From assembly GCA_964615375.1 (NCBI GenBank), contig CAZTOW010000001.1:440859-504858 (forward strand): DNA of 64,000 nt. Direction: 5' to 3'. Position numbers and translations under genes: made by a program. Positions 42,292 through 50,400 of this stretch are shown piece after piece. Under the pieces are notes generated by a model. The model saw nothing but the letters and a program-made list of their open reading frames with translations. It was not told the origin of the DNA and searched no databases. This DNA comes from CAZKWG01 sp964615375. Lineage in GTDB: Bacteria > Myxococcota_A > UBA796 > CAZKWG01. Position 1 is the stretch's first letter. Each line of letters starts with the position of its first letter.

Positions 42292-42990
42292 ATGCGCGCG
42301 ATGCTCGTCCTGATGCTGCTCGGCTGCCCCAAGGGCGGATGTGGCGACGACGGCAAGCCGAGGGACACGACACGCGAGGAGTCCGGGGACGAGAGCGGCG
42401 GGGAGACGGCTGCCGGGATGACCTGCATCTCCGTCCCTCTGGCGGAGGAGGTGTCTGACGAGACGGTCGAGGTGCCTTCGGGTTTCGAGTACTGCTACCC
42501 CAAGGGGAGCGAGGCCAGCGGAGACTACGAACGCGTCGAGGCGGTCGCCTGTGTGTCCGATCCCCGCGCCTTCGCCGATACCTGCAGCGCCTCCGACGAA
42601 GGCGAGTGTAGCTCCGACGACGACTGCAGCTCCGGTCTCTGCGTGGACGCGCCCTGCGGATATTGCCGTTGCGTGCCCACCTGTGTACAGGACGCTGATT
42701 GTGGCGGGGGGCAGGCTTGCATCTGTCGTGTGGACTGGGATCCTCCCGGCAAGGATACGAGGCGAGAGACCTTCGACTCCCTCAATGAGTGCATGGTCGC
42801 GCAGTGCAGAACCAACGCCGACTGTGACTCGGGTGTGTGCGCGCTCAGCCTGGGTGGCTACACGGATGGCCTCTACTGTCGCACGGCCATGGACACCTGC
42901 CGTGGGGACGGTGACTGCTCGTATGGGAGCTGTGCCTATTCTTCAGGTCTCGGATACTGGAGCTGCTACGAGCCAGAGGGCTGCGACTGA
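42292..42990 (+). CDS. Cys-rich lipoprotein
   Basis: A 232-aa protein with lipobox L-M-L-L-G-C (Cys12). A Cys-rich region follows, with repeated C-x-x-D-x-D-C units (D-D-D-C-S-S-G-L-C, D-A-D-C-G-G-G, N-A-D-C-D-S-G-V-C), like the N-terminal part of the ferritin-domain lipoprotein at 23037-24464. These modules are frequent in myxobacterial lipoproteins. I use the ATG at 42292, with GAGGAGG six bases upstream; a GTG one codon earlier also exists. It is 12 bases downstream of bcrD but is unlikely to take part in aromatic metabolism. Confidence 0.75.
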   Translation: MRAMLVLMLLGCPKGGCGDDGKPRDTTREESGDESGGETAAGMTCISVPLAEEVSDETVEVPSGFEYCYPKGSEASGDYERVEAVACVSDPRAFADTCSASDEGECSSDDDCSSGLCVDAPCGYCRCVPTCVQDADCGGGQACICRVDWDPPGKDTRRETFDSLNECMVAQCRTNADCDSGVCALSLGGYTDGLYCRTAMDTCRGDGDCSYGSCAYSSGLGYWSCYEPEGCD

Positions 42991-43020
42991 GGCCCGGGCC
43001 AGAGGGGTCAGGAGGAGGGG

Positions 43021-43259
43021 TCAGGTGCCAGGTATCTTGATCACAGGTCAAGATCAGGTGCCAGGTATCTTGTGATCAGGTGCCAGGTATCTTGATCACA
43101 GGTCAAGATCAGATCAGGTGCCAGGTATCTTGATCACAGGTCGGGTGCCAGGTACACAGATCAGGTGCCAGGTATCTTGATCACAGATCAGGTGCCAGGT
43201 ATCTTGATCACAGATCAGGTGCCAGGTATCCAGGTCAACGCTCGGGACAGGTCTCACAA
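43021..43259. repeat. Scrambled array of the element terminus
   Basis: About eight irregularly spaced copies of CAGGTGCCAGGTATCTTGAT, most continuing into a TCACAG-type extension, lie one after another at 19-46 base intervals. Spacers are other pieces of the same terminus, such as AGATCAG or GGTCAAGATCAG, and one copy (43143) is altered to GGTGCCAGGTACACAG. They match the terminus of the 321-base elements. No gene is supported here; short open frames merely translate the repeat. Confidence 0.85.
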
Positions 43260-43580
43260 TCAGGTGCCAGGTATCTTGATCACGGGTCAGGTGTCAGGTA
43301 TCCAGGTCAACGCTCGGGACACCCGGTGTCTCGATCAAGGTTCGGACGTCGAAGGAGAGCGAACCACAGAGGTGGGGAGCACACAGAGTCCAGCGCGGCG
43401 AGCGGTCGCGGCGCGAGCGTCCCTGCCACCGCGCTCAAGTCTCCTTGTGAGCTTCTTTCCAGTTGTTTCGACCGTCGCTTAGGGCTTCTCCTATTGGCCC
43501 CAGCGCGCTCATCTACGGTCACTACCATGATGATCAAGATACCTGGCACCTGACCTGTGATCAAGATACCTGGCACCTGA
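43260..43580. mobile_element. MITE-like element with long inverted termini, copy 1
   Basis: A 321-base unit beginning TCAGGTGCCAGGTATCTTGA and ending with its reverse complement. The termini pair over about 34 bases (one mismatch in this copy) and continue with a second, nested TIR copy at each end. The interior has no plausible coding region. It is nearly identical, with about a dozen differences, to the unit at 44539-44859. Confidence 0.82.
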
Positions 43581-43600
43581 TCAATGATCAAGATACCTGG

Positions 43601-43655
43601 CACTTGCCCGGCACTTGCCCGGCACTTGCCCGGCACTTGCCCCGCACTTGCCCCG
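43601..43655. repeat. Five tandem copies of an 11-base unit
   Basis: CACTTGCCCGG is repeated five times, the last two units being CACTTGCCCCG. The first unit directly follows a terminal TIR-like stretch (GATCAAGATACCTGG), so it looks like slippage expansion of the outer end of that sequence. Confidence 0.85.
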
Positions 43656-43709
43656 ACCGCGAGTGATGGCGCGGGCGCCGCGGGATAGGGGCGGGCCAGG
43701 GGAGCGACC

Positions 43710-44474
43710 ATGCGCTGGGTGCTGGAGCGGGGCGTGTTCGGCAGCGGATGTGATCTGGGACCGGCGGCGCGTGGGGCGGGCCACAGGGTGTCCTTCTGGG
43801 ATGACGCCTGGTGGAGCGAGGGCGCGCCGCGCTACGAAGGCCCGGTCCTCTTCCACGGCAGCCTGGAGAACGCCGATCGTATCCGGCGCACCCTCCCCTG
43901 GGCTCCAGGCGCGTTCTGCGACACCGCGGCCTTCTACTGCACCGCCTGGCTCCCGCGCGCCCGTCGCTGGCTGCTGAACGAGGACTGGGCCTGCCTCCCG
44001 GCGAACGCGCTGGTCGCTGCCCCGCCAGACCTCGACCCTCTCTTCGTGCGGCCGGACAGCCCCCTCAAGCCGTTCTCCGGTCGGGTGATCCAGCGCGCAC
44101 AGCTCAGCCTGGCGGCGTTGGACCACGGCTACTACTACGAGGACCCCGCGCTCCCAGTCATCGTTGCTCCCGTGAAGCCTGTCTCTGCAGAGTGGCGCTA
44201 TGTCGTCGTGGGTCGAGCGGTGGTCGCGGGGAGCGCCTACCTCGCCGAAGGGCGTGCGGCCTCTCCCGATGACCCCGGGGGAGAACCCTGGCGCTTCGCT
44301 CAGCAGATCGCGGACGAGCTGGAGGCGCCGGAGGACGTCTATGTGCTGGACGTCTGCGCGAGCGGGGGAGAGCTCAAGCTCCTCGAGCTGAACCCGTTCA
44401 GCGGAGCGGACCTCTATGCGTGTGATCCGGTTCGCGTGGTCACCGCTGTCGCTGCCTGGCTCGGCCAACGGTGA
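43710..44474 (+). CDS. ATP-grasp protein, R2K clade-like (DUF4343)
   Basis: A 254-aa protein with the order of ATP-grasp enzymes of the R2K clade: F-V-R-P-D-S-P-L-K-P-F-S-G near residue 112, V-K-P-V-S-A-E-W-R-Y-V-V-V-G as Lys-containing substrate/ATP segment, then E-L-K-L-L-E-L-N-P-F-S-G-A-D-L-Y with the metal-binding Glu and Asn. These enzymes ligate amino acids or tag peptides or nucleic acids; the substrate is unknown. The gene is flanked by the two 321-base element copies at 43260 and 44539. Confidence 0.72.
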   Translation: MRWVLERGVFGSGCDLGPAARGAGHRVSFWDDAWWSEGAPRYEGPVLFHGSLENADRIRRTLPWAPGAFCDTAAFYCTAWLPRARRWLLNEDWACLPANALVAAPPDLDPLFVRPDSPLKPFSGRVIQRAQLSLAALDHGYYYEDPALPVIVAPVKPVSAEWRYVVVGRAVVAGSAYLAEGRAASPDDPGGEPWRFAQQIADELEAPEDVYVLDVCASGGELKLLELNPFSGADLYACDPVRVVTAVAAWLGQR

Positions 44475-44538
44475 GGCGTCAGGCGACGGTCAGGTATCAG
44501 ATATCTTGATCATGGCTGTCGTGCCCCGATCGTGGACA

Positions 44539-44859
44539 TCAGGTGCCAGGTATCTTGATCACAGGTCAGGTGTCAGGTATCCAGGTCAACGCTCGGGACA
44601 CCCGGTGTTTCGATCAAGGTTCGGGCGTCGAAACAGAGCGAACCACAGAGATGGGGAGCACACAGAGTCCAGCGCGGCGAGCGGTCGCGGCGCGAGCGGC
44701 CCTGCCACCGCGCTCAAGTCTCCTTGAGATCTTCTTTCCAGTTGTTTCGATTGACGCTTAGGGCTTCTCCTATTGGCCCCAGCGCGCTCATCTACGGTCA
44801 CTACCATGATGATCAAGATACCTGGCACCTGACCTGTGATCAAGATACCTGGCACCTGA
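44539..44859. mobile_element. MITE-like element with long inverted termini, copy 2
   Basis: A second 321-base copy of the element, with termini that pair perfectly over 34 bases before the first mismatch. It has the same orientation and length as the copy at 43260-43580. Together they bracket the ATP-grasp gene, a composite-like arrangement. The short flanks (44475-44538 and 44860-44903) hold further fragments of the terminus and no gene. Confidence 0.85.
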
Positions 44860-44903
44860 TCAATCACCTGATCAATTCTGATCAGCCTGATCCGAGGCCG
44901 CGC

Positions 44904-45671
44904 TCAGTACAACCACTGCGTCGGCACCTCGATCGCGCAGCGTCGCGCGGTGATCGTCCCGGTGATCGCGCCGGCGGCGGGGTCGCACTCCGAGCCGCAG
45001 CTCGACCACAGCTCGGCGTCGAGCGAGAGCGCTACCTCGCGCTCGTCCACGGACGTGATCTCCCAGCGGCCGATGAGGGTCAGCCCCTCCTGCCCGCGGT
45101 AGGCGGAATCGCACGCATCGGCGTCCCAGTTGGCGATCGGGCCGGGGCCCTGCCAGAATCTCGACACGCCCCGGATCTCGGCGCTCTCCAGGTCAGGCGC
45201 GCCGAGGGCGCCTTTCTCCTCTGACCAGGCCCCCTCGACCGTGAGGATCTGACCCTCCTCCAGATCGAAGGGGGGTGTCACCGGGTCGTCCACGCCGGCG
45301 TCCGCGAGCGCCGAGACGTAGGCGTCGTAGGTCTCGCAGGTCTCGGAGAGCGGCGCGCCCGCCTCGACCGCAGCAAGGAAGTCCGCTGAAGCTTCTCCGA
45401 TGGCGTCCACGGCGCGCTGCAGCGAGCGGCAGCTGGTCGGGCTGGCGCTGACCAGCAGCTGGGGCAGCCCGAGCTCGGTCTCGACAGGGCTGGCCTCGCC
45501 ATACGAGCTCCAATAGAGCGCGCTCCAGGTGGCGCGGGAGGGCTCCAGCCAGAGCGCGGTCTCGACGGAGCCGAAGGGCTCGTCGTACCAGCCGCCCTCG
45601 AGCTCGCCTCCGCCGCTGGAGGCGCAGGCGCCGAGCAGGAGGGCTGGCAGGGGGTGAGGGCGAGGGGGCAT
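44904..45671 (-). CDS. Lipoprotein of unknown function
   Basis: A 255-aa protein with lipobox L-L-L-G-A-C (Cys16) and a Ser/Gly-rich linker, then a domain with several Trp (W-S-A-L-Y-W-S-S-Y near residue 48) and a few Cys, including the C-terminal W-S-S-C-G-S-E-C-D. No family is recognised. It reads toward the second element copy and away from the third. Confidence 0.7.
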   Translation of the reverse strand: MPPRPHPLPALLLGACASSGGGELEGGWYDEPFGSVETALWLEPSRATWSALYWSSYGEASPVETELGLPQLLVSASPTSCRSLQRAVDAIGEASADFLAAVEAGAPLSETCETYDAYVSALADAGVDDPVTPPFDLEEGQILTVEGAWSEEKGALGAPDLESAEIRGVSRFWQGPGPIANWDADACDSAYRGQEGLTLIGRWEITSVDEREVALSLDAELWSSCGSECDPAAGAITGTITARRCAIEVPTQWLY

Positions 45672-45718
45672 GGAGGGTCCTCTGGGGAGAGGCAGAGTGT
45701 ACCAGTCACCAACCTCTG

Positions 45719-45907
45719 TCAGGTGCCTAGGGTCAGGTGTCAGGTATCTTGGGCAGGCCTGCGTCCTTTTCTTCCCTTCCTCGTGCCCCGATCGCTCGCC
45801 GCTCTGGGCTCTGTGTGCTCCCCCTCTCTGTGGTTCGCTCTCCTTCGACGCCTGGGCCCACGTCGAAGCCCCTCGGGTCCCCAGCGTTGACCCGGATTCC
45901 CGGCACC
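45719..45907. mobile_element. Diverged, shortened, inverted copy of the 321-base element
   Basis: Starts with TCAGGTGCC and a damaged terminus. Its interior from about 45780 is the reverse complement of the interior of the other two copies (for example CTCTGTGTGCTCCCC followed by TGTGGTTCGCTCTCCTTCGA). It ends in CCCAGCGTTGACCCGGATTC then CCGGCACC. Part of the copy's interior is missing. It lies just past the MAPEG gene stop. Confidence 0.7.
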
Positions 45908-45914
45908 CCTTCGC

Positions 45915-46349
45915 TCAGCTCACAAGGGCCGCATAGCCAGCGCTGCCGAGCAGATAGAACACGATCAGGTAGCAGGGGCCGGTCACGAAGAAGACGCGCT
46001 TGGACTGCGTCTTCGACAGGCTCTTGCCGAGCAGGATGGGGTAGAACGCGCGAAGCACCACATAGATCCCCCCGAGCACAGCGGCGCGGATGGAGGAGAC
46101 GAACAGCGCGTGCAGCCACATCGACACGAGGAACGGCCCCATCTGCTCGTGGGTGTTGGCCACGGCCCGGTCCACGGCGAGCATGCGCCCGTCCTGACCG
46201 AAGTAGCGGTCGAACACCGCGCCGTTCGCCGCGTACTCCGCGATCAGCGCGTACTTGGTCCCGCGCTGCAGACCCAGCAGCAGGTAGTACCAGAGGACGA
46301 AATACGCGACCGTGACGAGGATGGGGCCGGTGTAGGCGTGGACATCCAT
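45915..46349 (-). CDS. MAPEG family membrane protein
   Basis: A 144-aa protein with four predicted helices (about residues 6-26, 66-88, 89-104, 118-140). R-A-V-A-N-T-H-E-Q-M-G-P-F resembles the R-A-x-x-N-x-x-E motif of MAPEG (membrane-associated glutathione/eicosanoid) proteins, which bind glutathione at the membrane. Substrate unknown. Start is the ATG at 46349; frames open upstream are not credible. Confidence 0.7.
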   Translation of the reverse strand: MDVHAYTGPILVTVAYFVLWYYLLLGLQRGTKYALIAEYAANGAVFDRYFGQDGRMLAVDRAVANTHEQMGPFLVSMWLHALFVSSIRAAVLGGIYVVLRAFYPILLGKSLSKTQSKRVFFVTGPCYLIVFYLLGSAGYAALVS

Positions 46350-46440
46350 GAGGAGGCTCCGAGTGGGTGGAGGAGGATCTGCCGCCTCCCTATCCTCGCA
46401 GGGGCCGAGGCCCACCCCCCACGCCATCCCCAGCCACCCC

Positions 46441-46480
46441 CGTAAGCGCCGGTAAACAGCGGTAAGTGTCTGTAAGAGAG
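46441..46480. promoter_or_regulatory. Four 10-base direct repeats between divergent genes
   Basis: The sequence is CGTAAGCGCC, GGTAAACAGC, GGTAAGTGTC, TGTAAGAGAG: four N-G-T-A-A units at an exact 10-base period, one per helical turn. It lies between the start of the MAPEG gene (46349) and the secreted protein gene (46575). Such helically phased arrays are typical binding sites of OmpR-type or other cooperative regulators. The rest of the 225-base intergenic segment shows no gene. Confidence 0.55.
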
Positions 46481-46574
46481 GCCCCCCATAGAGTTGGAGT
46501 GTGCCGAGCGGGACACACCAGAGCGGTCCCCTCGAACACAGAACCACATTCGCGTCCAACCTGCTGGAGTCGCT

Positions 46575-47450
46575 ATGCACACCCCCCTGTTCCGCGCCGC
46601 CCTCGCCGTCCTCTCCCTGGCCTTCGTCGCTGTCGCGTCCGAGGCCGCCGCCGCGCCGCCCGTGGGGGGCATCCCCTGTGGAACGGAAGGCCAGACCTGC
46701 TCCTTCTGGGGCACGCGCACCGTCTACTACGGCGCGGGCAGCACCTGGGTCAGCCGGATCGCGAGAGGCAGCGTTGGGTGCAACAACAGCGTCTTCGGCG
46801 ACCCGGTACCGGGTGTGGTCAAGAGCTGCGCGGTTCAGTACATGCCGAACCATCCCCCGGCCGGCACCACCTTCTGCGCCGGTGAGGGGGAGACCTGCAA
46901 CTTCAGCGGCACGCGCAACGTGTACTATGGCGCCGCCAACACCTGGGTCAAGAAGACGGCGACCGGCAGCCAGTCTTGCAGTTACACCGTCTACGGCGAC
47001 CCGCTGGGGGGCGTGTACAAGGGCTGCTACGTCGGCCCGGACCTCAACCCCGTTCCGAGTGACCTGTGGGGGCGCGTGACCGAGGTGCGCTGCTCGGGCT
47101 CCACCGGCGACTGCAGGGCCCGCCTGGACTACGGCGACCAGGGCTGGTACGCGAAGTGGAACGTGAGCACCCAGAACGGCCGCGCGCGGGACGCATCCCA
47201 CGTCACCGCCACCTCGACGGTCTGCTCCGCGAGCACCAGCACCTGCGTGTCCGAGCTCGCGGGCTACCCGAACTACGCCGCCCACACCAGCGTCAGCTTC
47301 ACGCGCCAGGGCTGGTATGACGCCTCTTATGTCGCGGTGACCTCGACGCTCTGCTCGGGCTCGACCGGCGGCGAGAACTGCCGGGCTGAGCTGGTCTACG
47401 GGGACGGCCGGTGGATCTCCGTCTACGCCGCGCCGGTGCGGGGGAAGTAG
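46575..47450 (+). CDS. Secreted protein with tandem Cys-rich repeat domains
   Basis: A 291-aa protein with a signal peptide (to about A-S-E-A-A-A-A). Two tandem about 45-residue modules follow, with C-S/N-F-x-G-T-R-x-V-Y-Y-G-A and F/Y-G-D-P-x-x-G-V-x-K-x-C, a pattern seen in secreted glycosidase-associated proteins and other extracellular modules. The C-terminal half has two or three related blocks with W-Y-A/D and S-T-V/L-C-S. No catalytic motif is seen; carbohydrate binding is a guess. The start is the ATG at 46575. Confidence 0.72.
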   Translation: MHTPLFRAALAVLSLAFVAVASEAAAAPPVGGIPCGTEGQTCSFWGTRTVYYGAGSTWVSRIARGSVGCNNSVFGDPVPGVVKSCAVQYMPNHPPAGTTFCAGEGETCNFSGTRNVYYGAANTWVKKTATGSQSCSYTVYGDPLGGVYKGCYVGPDLNPVPSDLWGRVTEVRCSGSTGDCRARLDYGDQGWYAKWNVSTQNGRARDASHVTATSTVCSASTSTCVSELAGYPNYAAHTSVSFTRQGWYDASYVAVTSTLCSGSTGGENCRAELVYGDGRWISVYAAPVRGK

Positions 47451-47458
47451 GGCTCCGG

Positions 47459-50400
47459 TCAGCGCCAGGCCAGATCCACCCCCAACGCCCGCCAGGCCGG
47501 CTCGATCTCCAGGCGGTCCACCGCGAGCTCGGGCAGGGGCGCCACGCCTACGCTCCGCGCCGCGAGGCCGACCGCGCGCTCCCGGTCCCCCGCCTCGGCG
47601 GCGAGCAGGGCGCGCGCCCGGTAGAGGCGGCTGGCCACCCCGGGGTCCACGGCGCGCTGCGTGGGAGACAGCGCCTCCCAGCGCGAGAGCCAGGCCTCCA
47701 GCGCGCGATCGGCCTGCTCGCTCTGGCCCAGGCGCCCGAGCAGCAGGGCGCGGGCCGCGAGGAGCGGCCAGGACGGGTCGGAGGGGTCGGGCGCGAGCTC
47801 CAGCCCCGCCAGATCGTCCAGCAGGGCCCCCCGTGTGCCGTCGTCCACGTCGCGGACGCGGACATCTCCCCACAAGTCGGCGTAGAGCGCGTAGAAGCGG
47901 GGGCCCAGGGCCTCGCGCAGCAGGGGGGCCAGGGTCTCGCGGCGCACGCGCAGCAACAGGGGGACGCGGTCTTGAAAGGCCCCGCTGTCGGGGTTGACCT
48001 CGCGGAGGGCCTCGATGGCCTCCAGCGGTCGGCCCAGGCGCGCCAGCGCGATGCCCCGCTCCAGCGCCGCGTCGGGAGGCAGCAGGGCCAGCGCCTCGGC
48101 GGCCTCGCTGGACACCAGGGCCCGGTTCGCGCGCAGGAGCGCGTCGGTGGCGGGCGGGTCCGCGACGGCGCCCCAGATCTCCAGGCGATCGAAGACCACC
48201 CGGAGGCGCTGGCCCGTGAAATTCCGGTCCGGCCGGATCTGGAGGGAGGCGCTGGTGGGCGGCGCGGGCAGCTCGAAGGGGTGGCTCGCCAGCTCGCCGG
48301 TGTCGGGCAGCTCGGCCAGGCAGGTCCAACGCCCGGTCTCGGGATCCCAGGTCGCGCGGATGCGCAGCGGCACCTGGGTGGGCGCGACCGGGAAGCTCGG
48401 GCCCTGGATGAGGTGCAGCCTGGGCTCCGGGCGCGGCCCGCACAGGACCGCCACGCGGTTCACGCCGCCGCCGCCCACGACGGAGACGCGGACCTTGAGC
48501 CCGCCCACCGGGTCGCCCAGGTCCATCTGGAGGCCCGAGCCCCAGTCGAGCACGGAGAGGCGGAGGTCCGCCAGCAGGGCGATGGGCCCGCCGGAGAGCC
48601 GCGCGGGCAGCGCCGCGACGTCGCCGGGGGCGTTGGCCAGATCGAGGCGCAGGCCCGCCTCGCTGGGGGTGAACGCGAGCGGCTCCACCACCTGCCAGCC
48701 GGGGTGCAGCGGCTGGGAAGAGCCGGCCTCGATCGCGGCGGCCCGGCTCTGTTCCCAGCGCGCCAGCGTCGCCGCGATCTCGTCCCCCGGTCGCCCTCCG
48801 GCGGCCCTCCAGGCCTCGGCCGCCGCCAGCGCCCGCTCCGGCTGCGCCGCGTCCAGCCACGCCCGCACCGCGCCCTCCCAGAGCGCGTCCCTGGATCGCG
48901 CCCGCGCCGCCAGCTCGTAGTCCTCGGCGGCGCGGTGCGGCTGACCGGCCTCGAGGCGAAGCTGGGCCGCCCGCTCCGCCGCCTGCTCGGCGAGGCCCGG
49001 CTCGCTGACCTCGGCCAGCCGCTCCAGGATGCGGGCCGCCTGAGCCTCCAGGCCCGCGCCATCCAGCAGATCCGCGACCTGCCAGGCGCGCCCGCGCGCG
49101 CTCGACGACAGGCCATCGGGGGCCGTGGCGATCCCTTCGACCCGGGCAAGCGCGGGCCGCGGTCGGGGGCTGTCCCCGCGCCCCAGGACCCAGACGTCTT
49201 CCCCTGAGGCGCCAGAGGTCGTGGCGATGAGCTCGTCCTCGGGGTCCTGGTCGAGCTGCCGCAGGCCGATGGGGAGCAGCCCCGGGAGCAGGGAGAGGGT
49301 GAAGCGGTCGCGCGTCGGCTCGGCCCAGAGCACGGCGGCGCCCCTCCAGTCGTCTTCGCCCCCCATCATCACGACCAGCTCGCGCTGGCCGTCGCCATCG
49401 ACGTCGCCCGAGGTCACGCCCTCCCAGCGCAGCCCCGGCGGCGCGGTGAAGGTCGCGACCTCCTCCAGCCGATCCCTGGCCAGCCGGCGCAGGACCAGCG
49501 CGGAGGGCGGTCCGCCAGGGTTCTCCGAGCCGAACACCGCGACGTTGGCGTAGTCATCGGTCTCGACCAGCGCGATCAGCTCGCCCGGCCCCCACGGATC
49601 CGGGAGCAGGTGCAGGCCCAGGGCCGCGTTTCGGTGCGCTCGGGCGCGCAGCGACAGCCCGCCGCGCCCATCGGGCACCAGCACGCGCACATCGTAGGCG
49701 CCCCACTGGCACAGCGCGACCGCCAGCTCGGGGGTGCCGTCGCCGTCCAGATCGCCCCCAGCCACGCGCACCTCGGAGACGCTGCCGTGCGCCTTCAACG
49801 CCGCGTAGGCGTCGCGGACCGTCTGCCGATCACCGACCCGGTCCACGCGCAGCAGCTCGGTGAGGCCGCCGCGGGCGTATCCCTCGACGACCCCATCCTG
49901 GTCGAGGTCGATCCAGACGGGCGAGGTCCCGGGGGGATCACGCGGCGCGGGCTGATCCGCCGTCCAGATCTGCTGGTCGGGCGTCAGCGTGCTCGGTGCC
50001 TCGCCGTCCAGGCGCGCCTCGGGCCAGAGGCGAAGGCGCTGCACCACGCCCGGACGCCCCAGCAGGAGCATCGGATCCGCGGCCTCCGAGGGGGGCGGCA
50101 GCCAGGGCTGGAGGACGTCGGTAGCTACGCGCTCGCCGCGCGCCCAGAGGAGCTCCAGCCGGCGTGGATCCGCGTACAGGCTCCCCTCGGGCAGGCCCAG
50201 CTCGCGAGCGCGGGTCCAGGCGGTCGCGGCGGCCGTCGTGTCCCCGGTGAGCAGGCCCCAGGACAGGCGGATCGGCACGATCTCGCGCTCCTGCTCGGCC
50301 GAGGCGCGCTGCTCCAGCACGTCGAGCAGCGGCCCGGACTGAGGCCCCTCGCCGAGCTGGAAGGTCCAGCGCAGGATGCGCAGCATCGCCGCCCAGGCGC

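Noticed and set aside
43021..43259. CRISPR-like array
   Set aside because: Repeats are irregularly spaced, overlap one another, and the spacers are pieces of the same terminus; there are no cas genes. It is debris or expansion of a mobile-element end.
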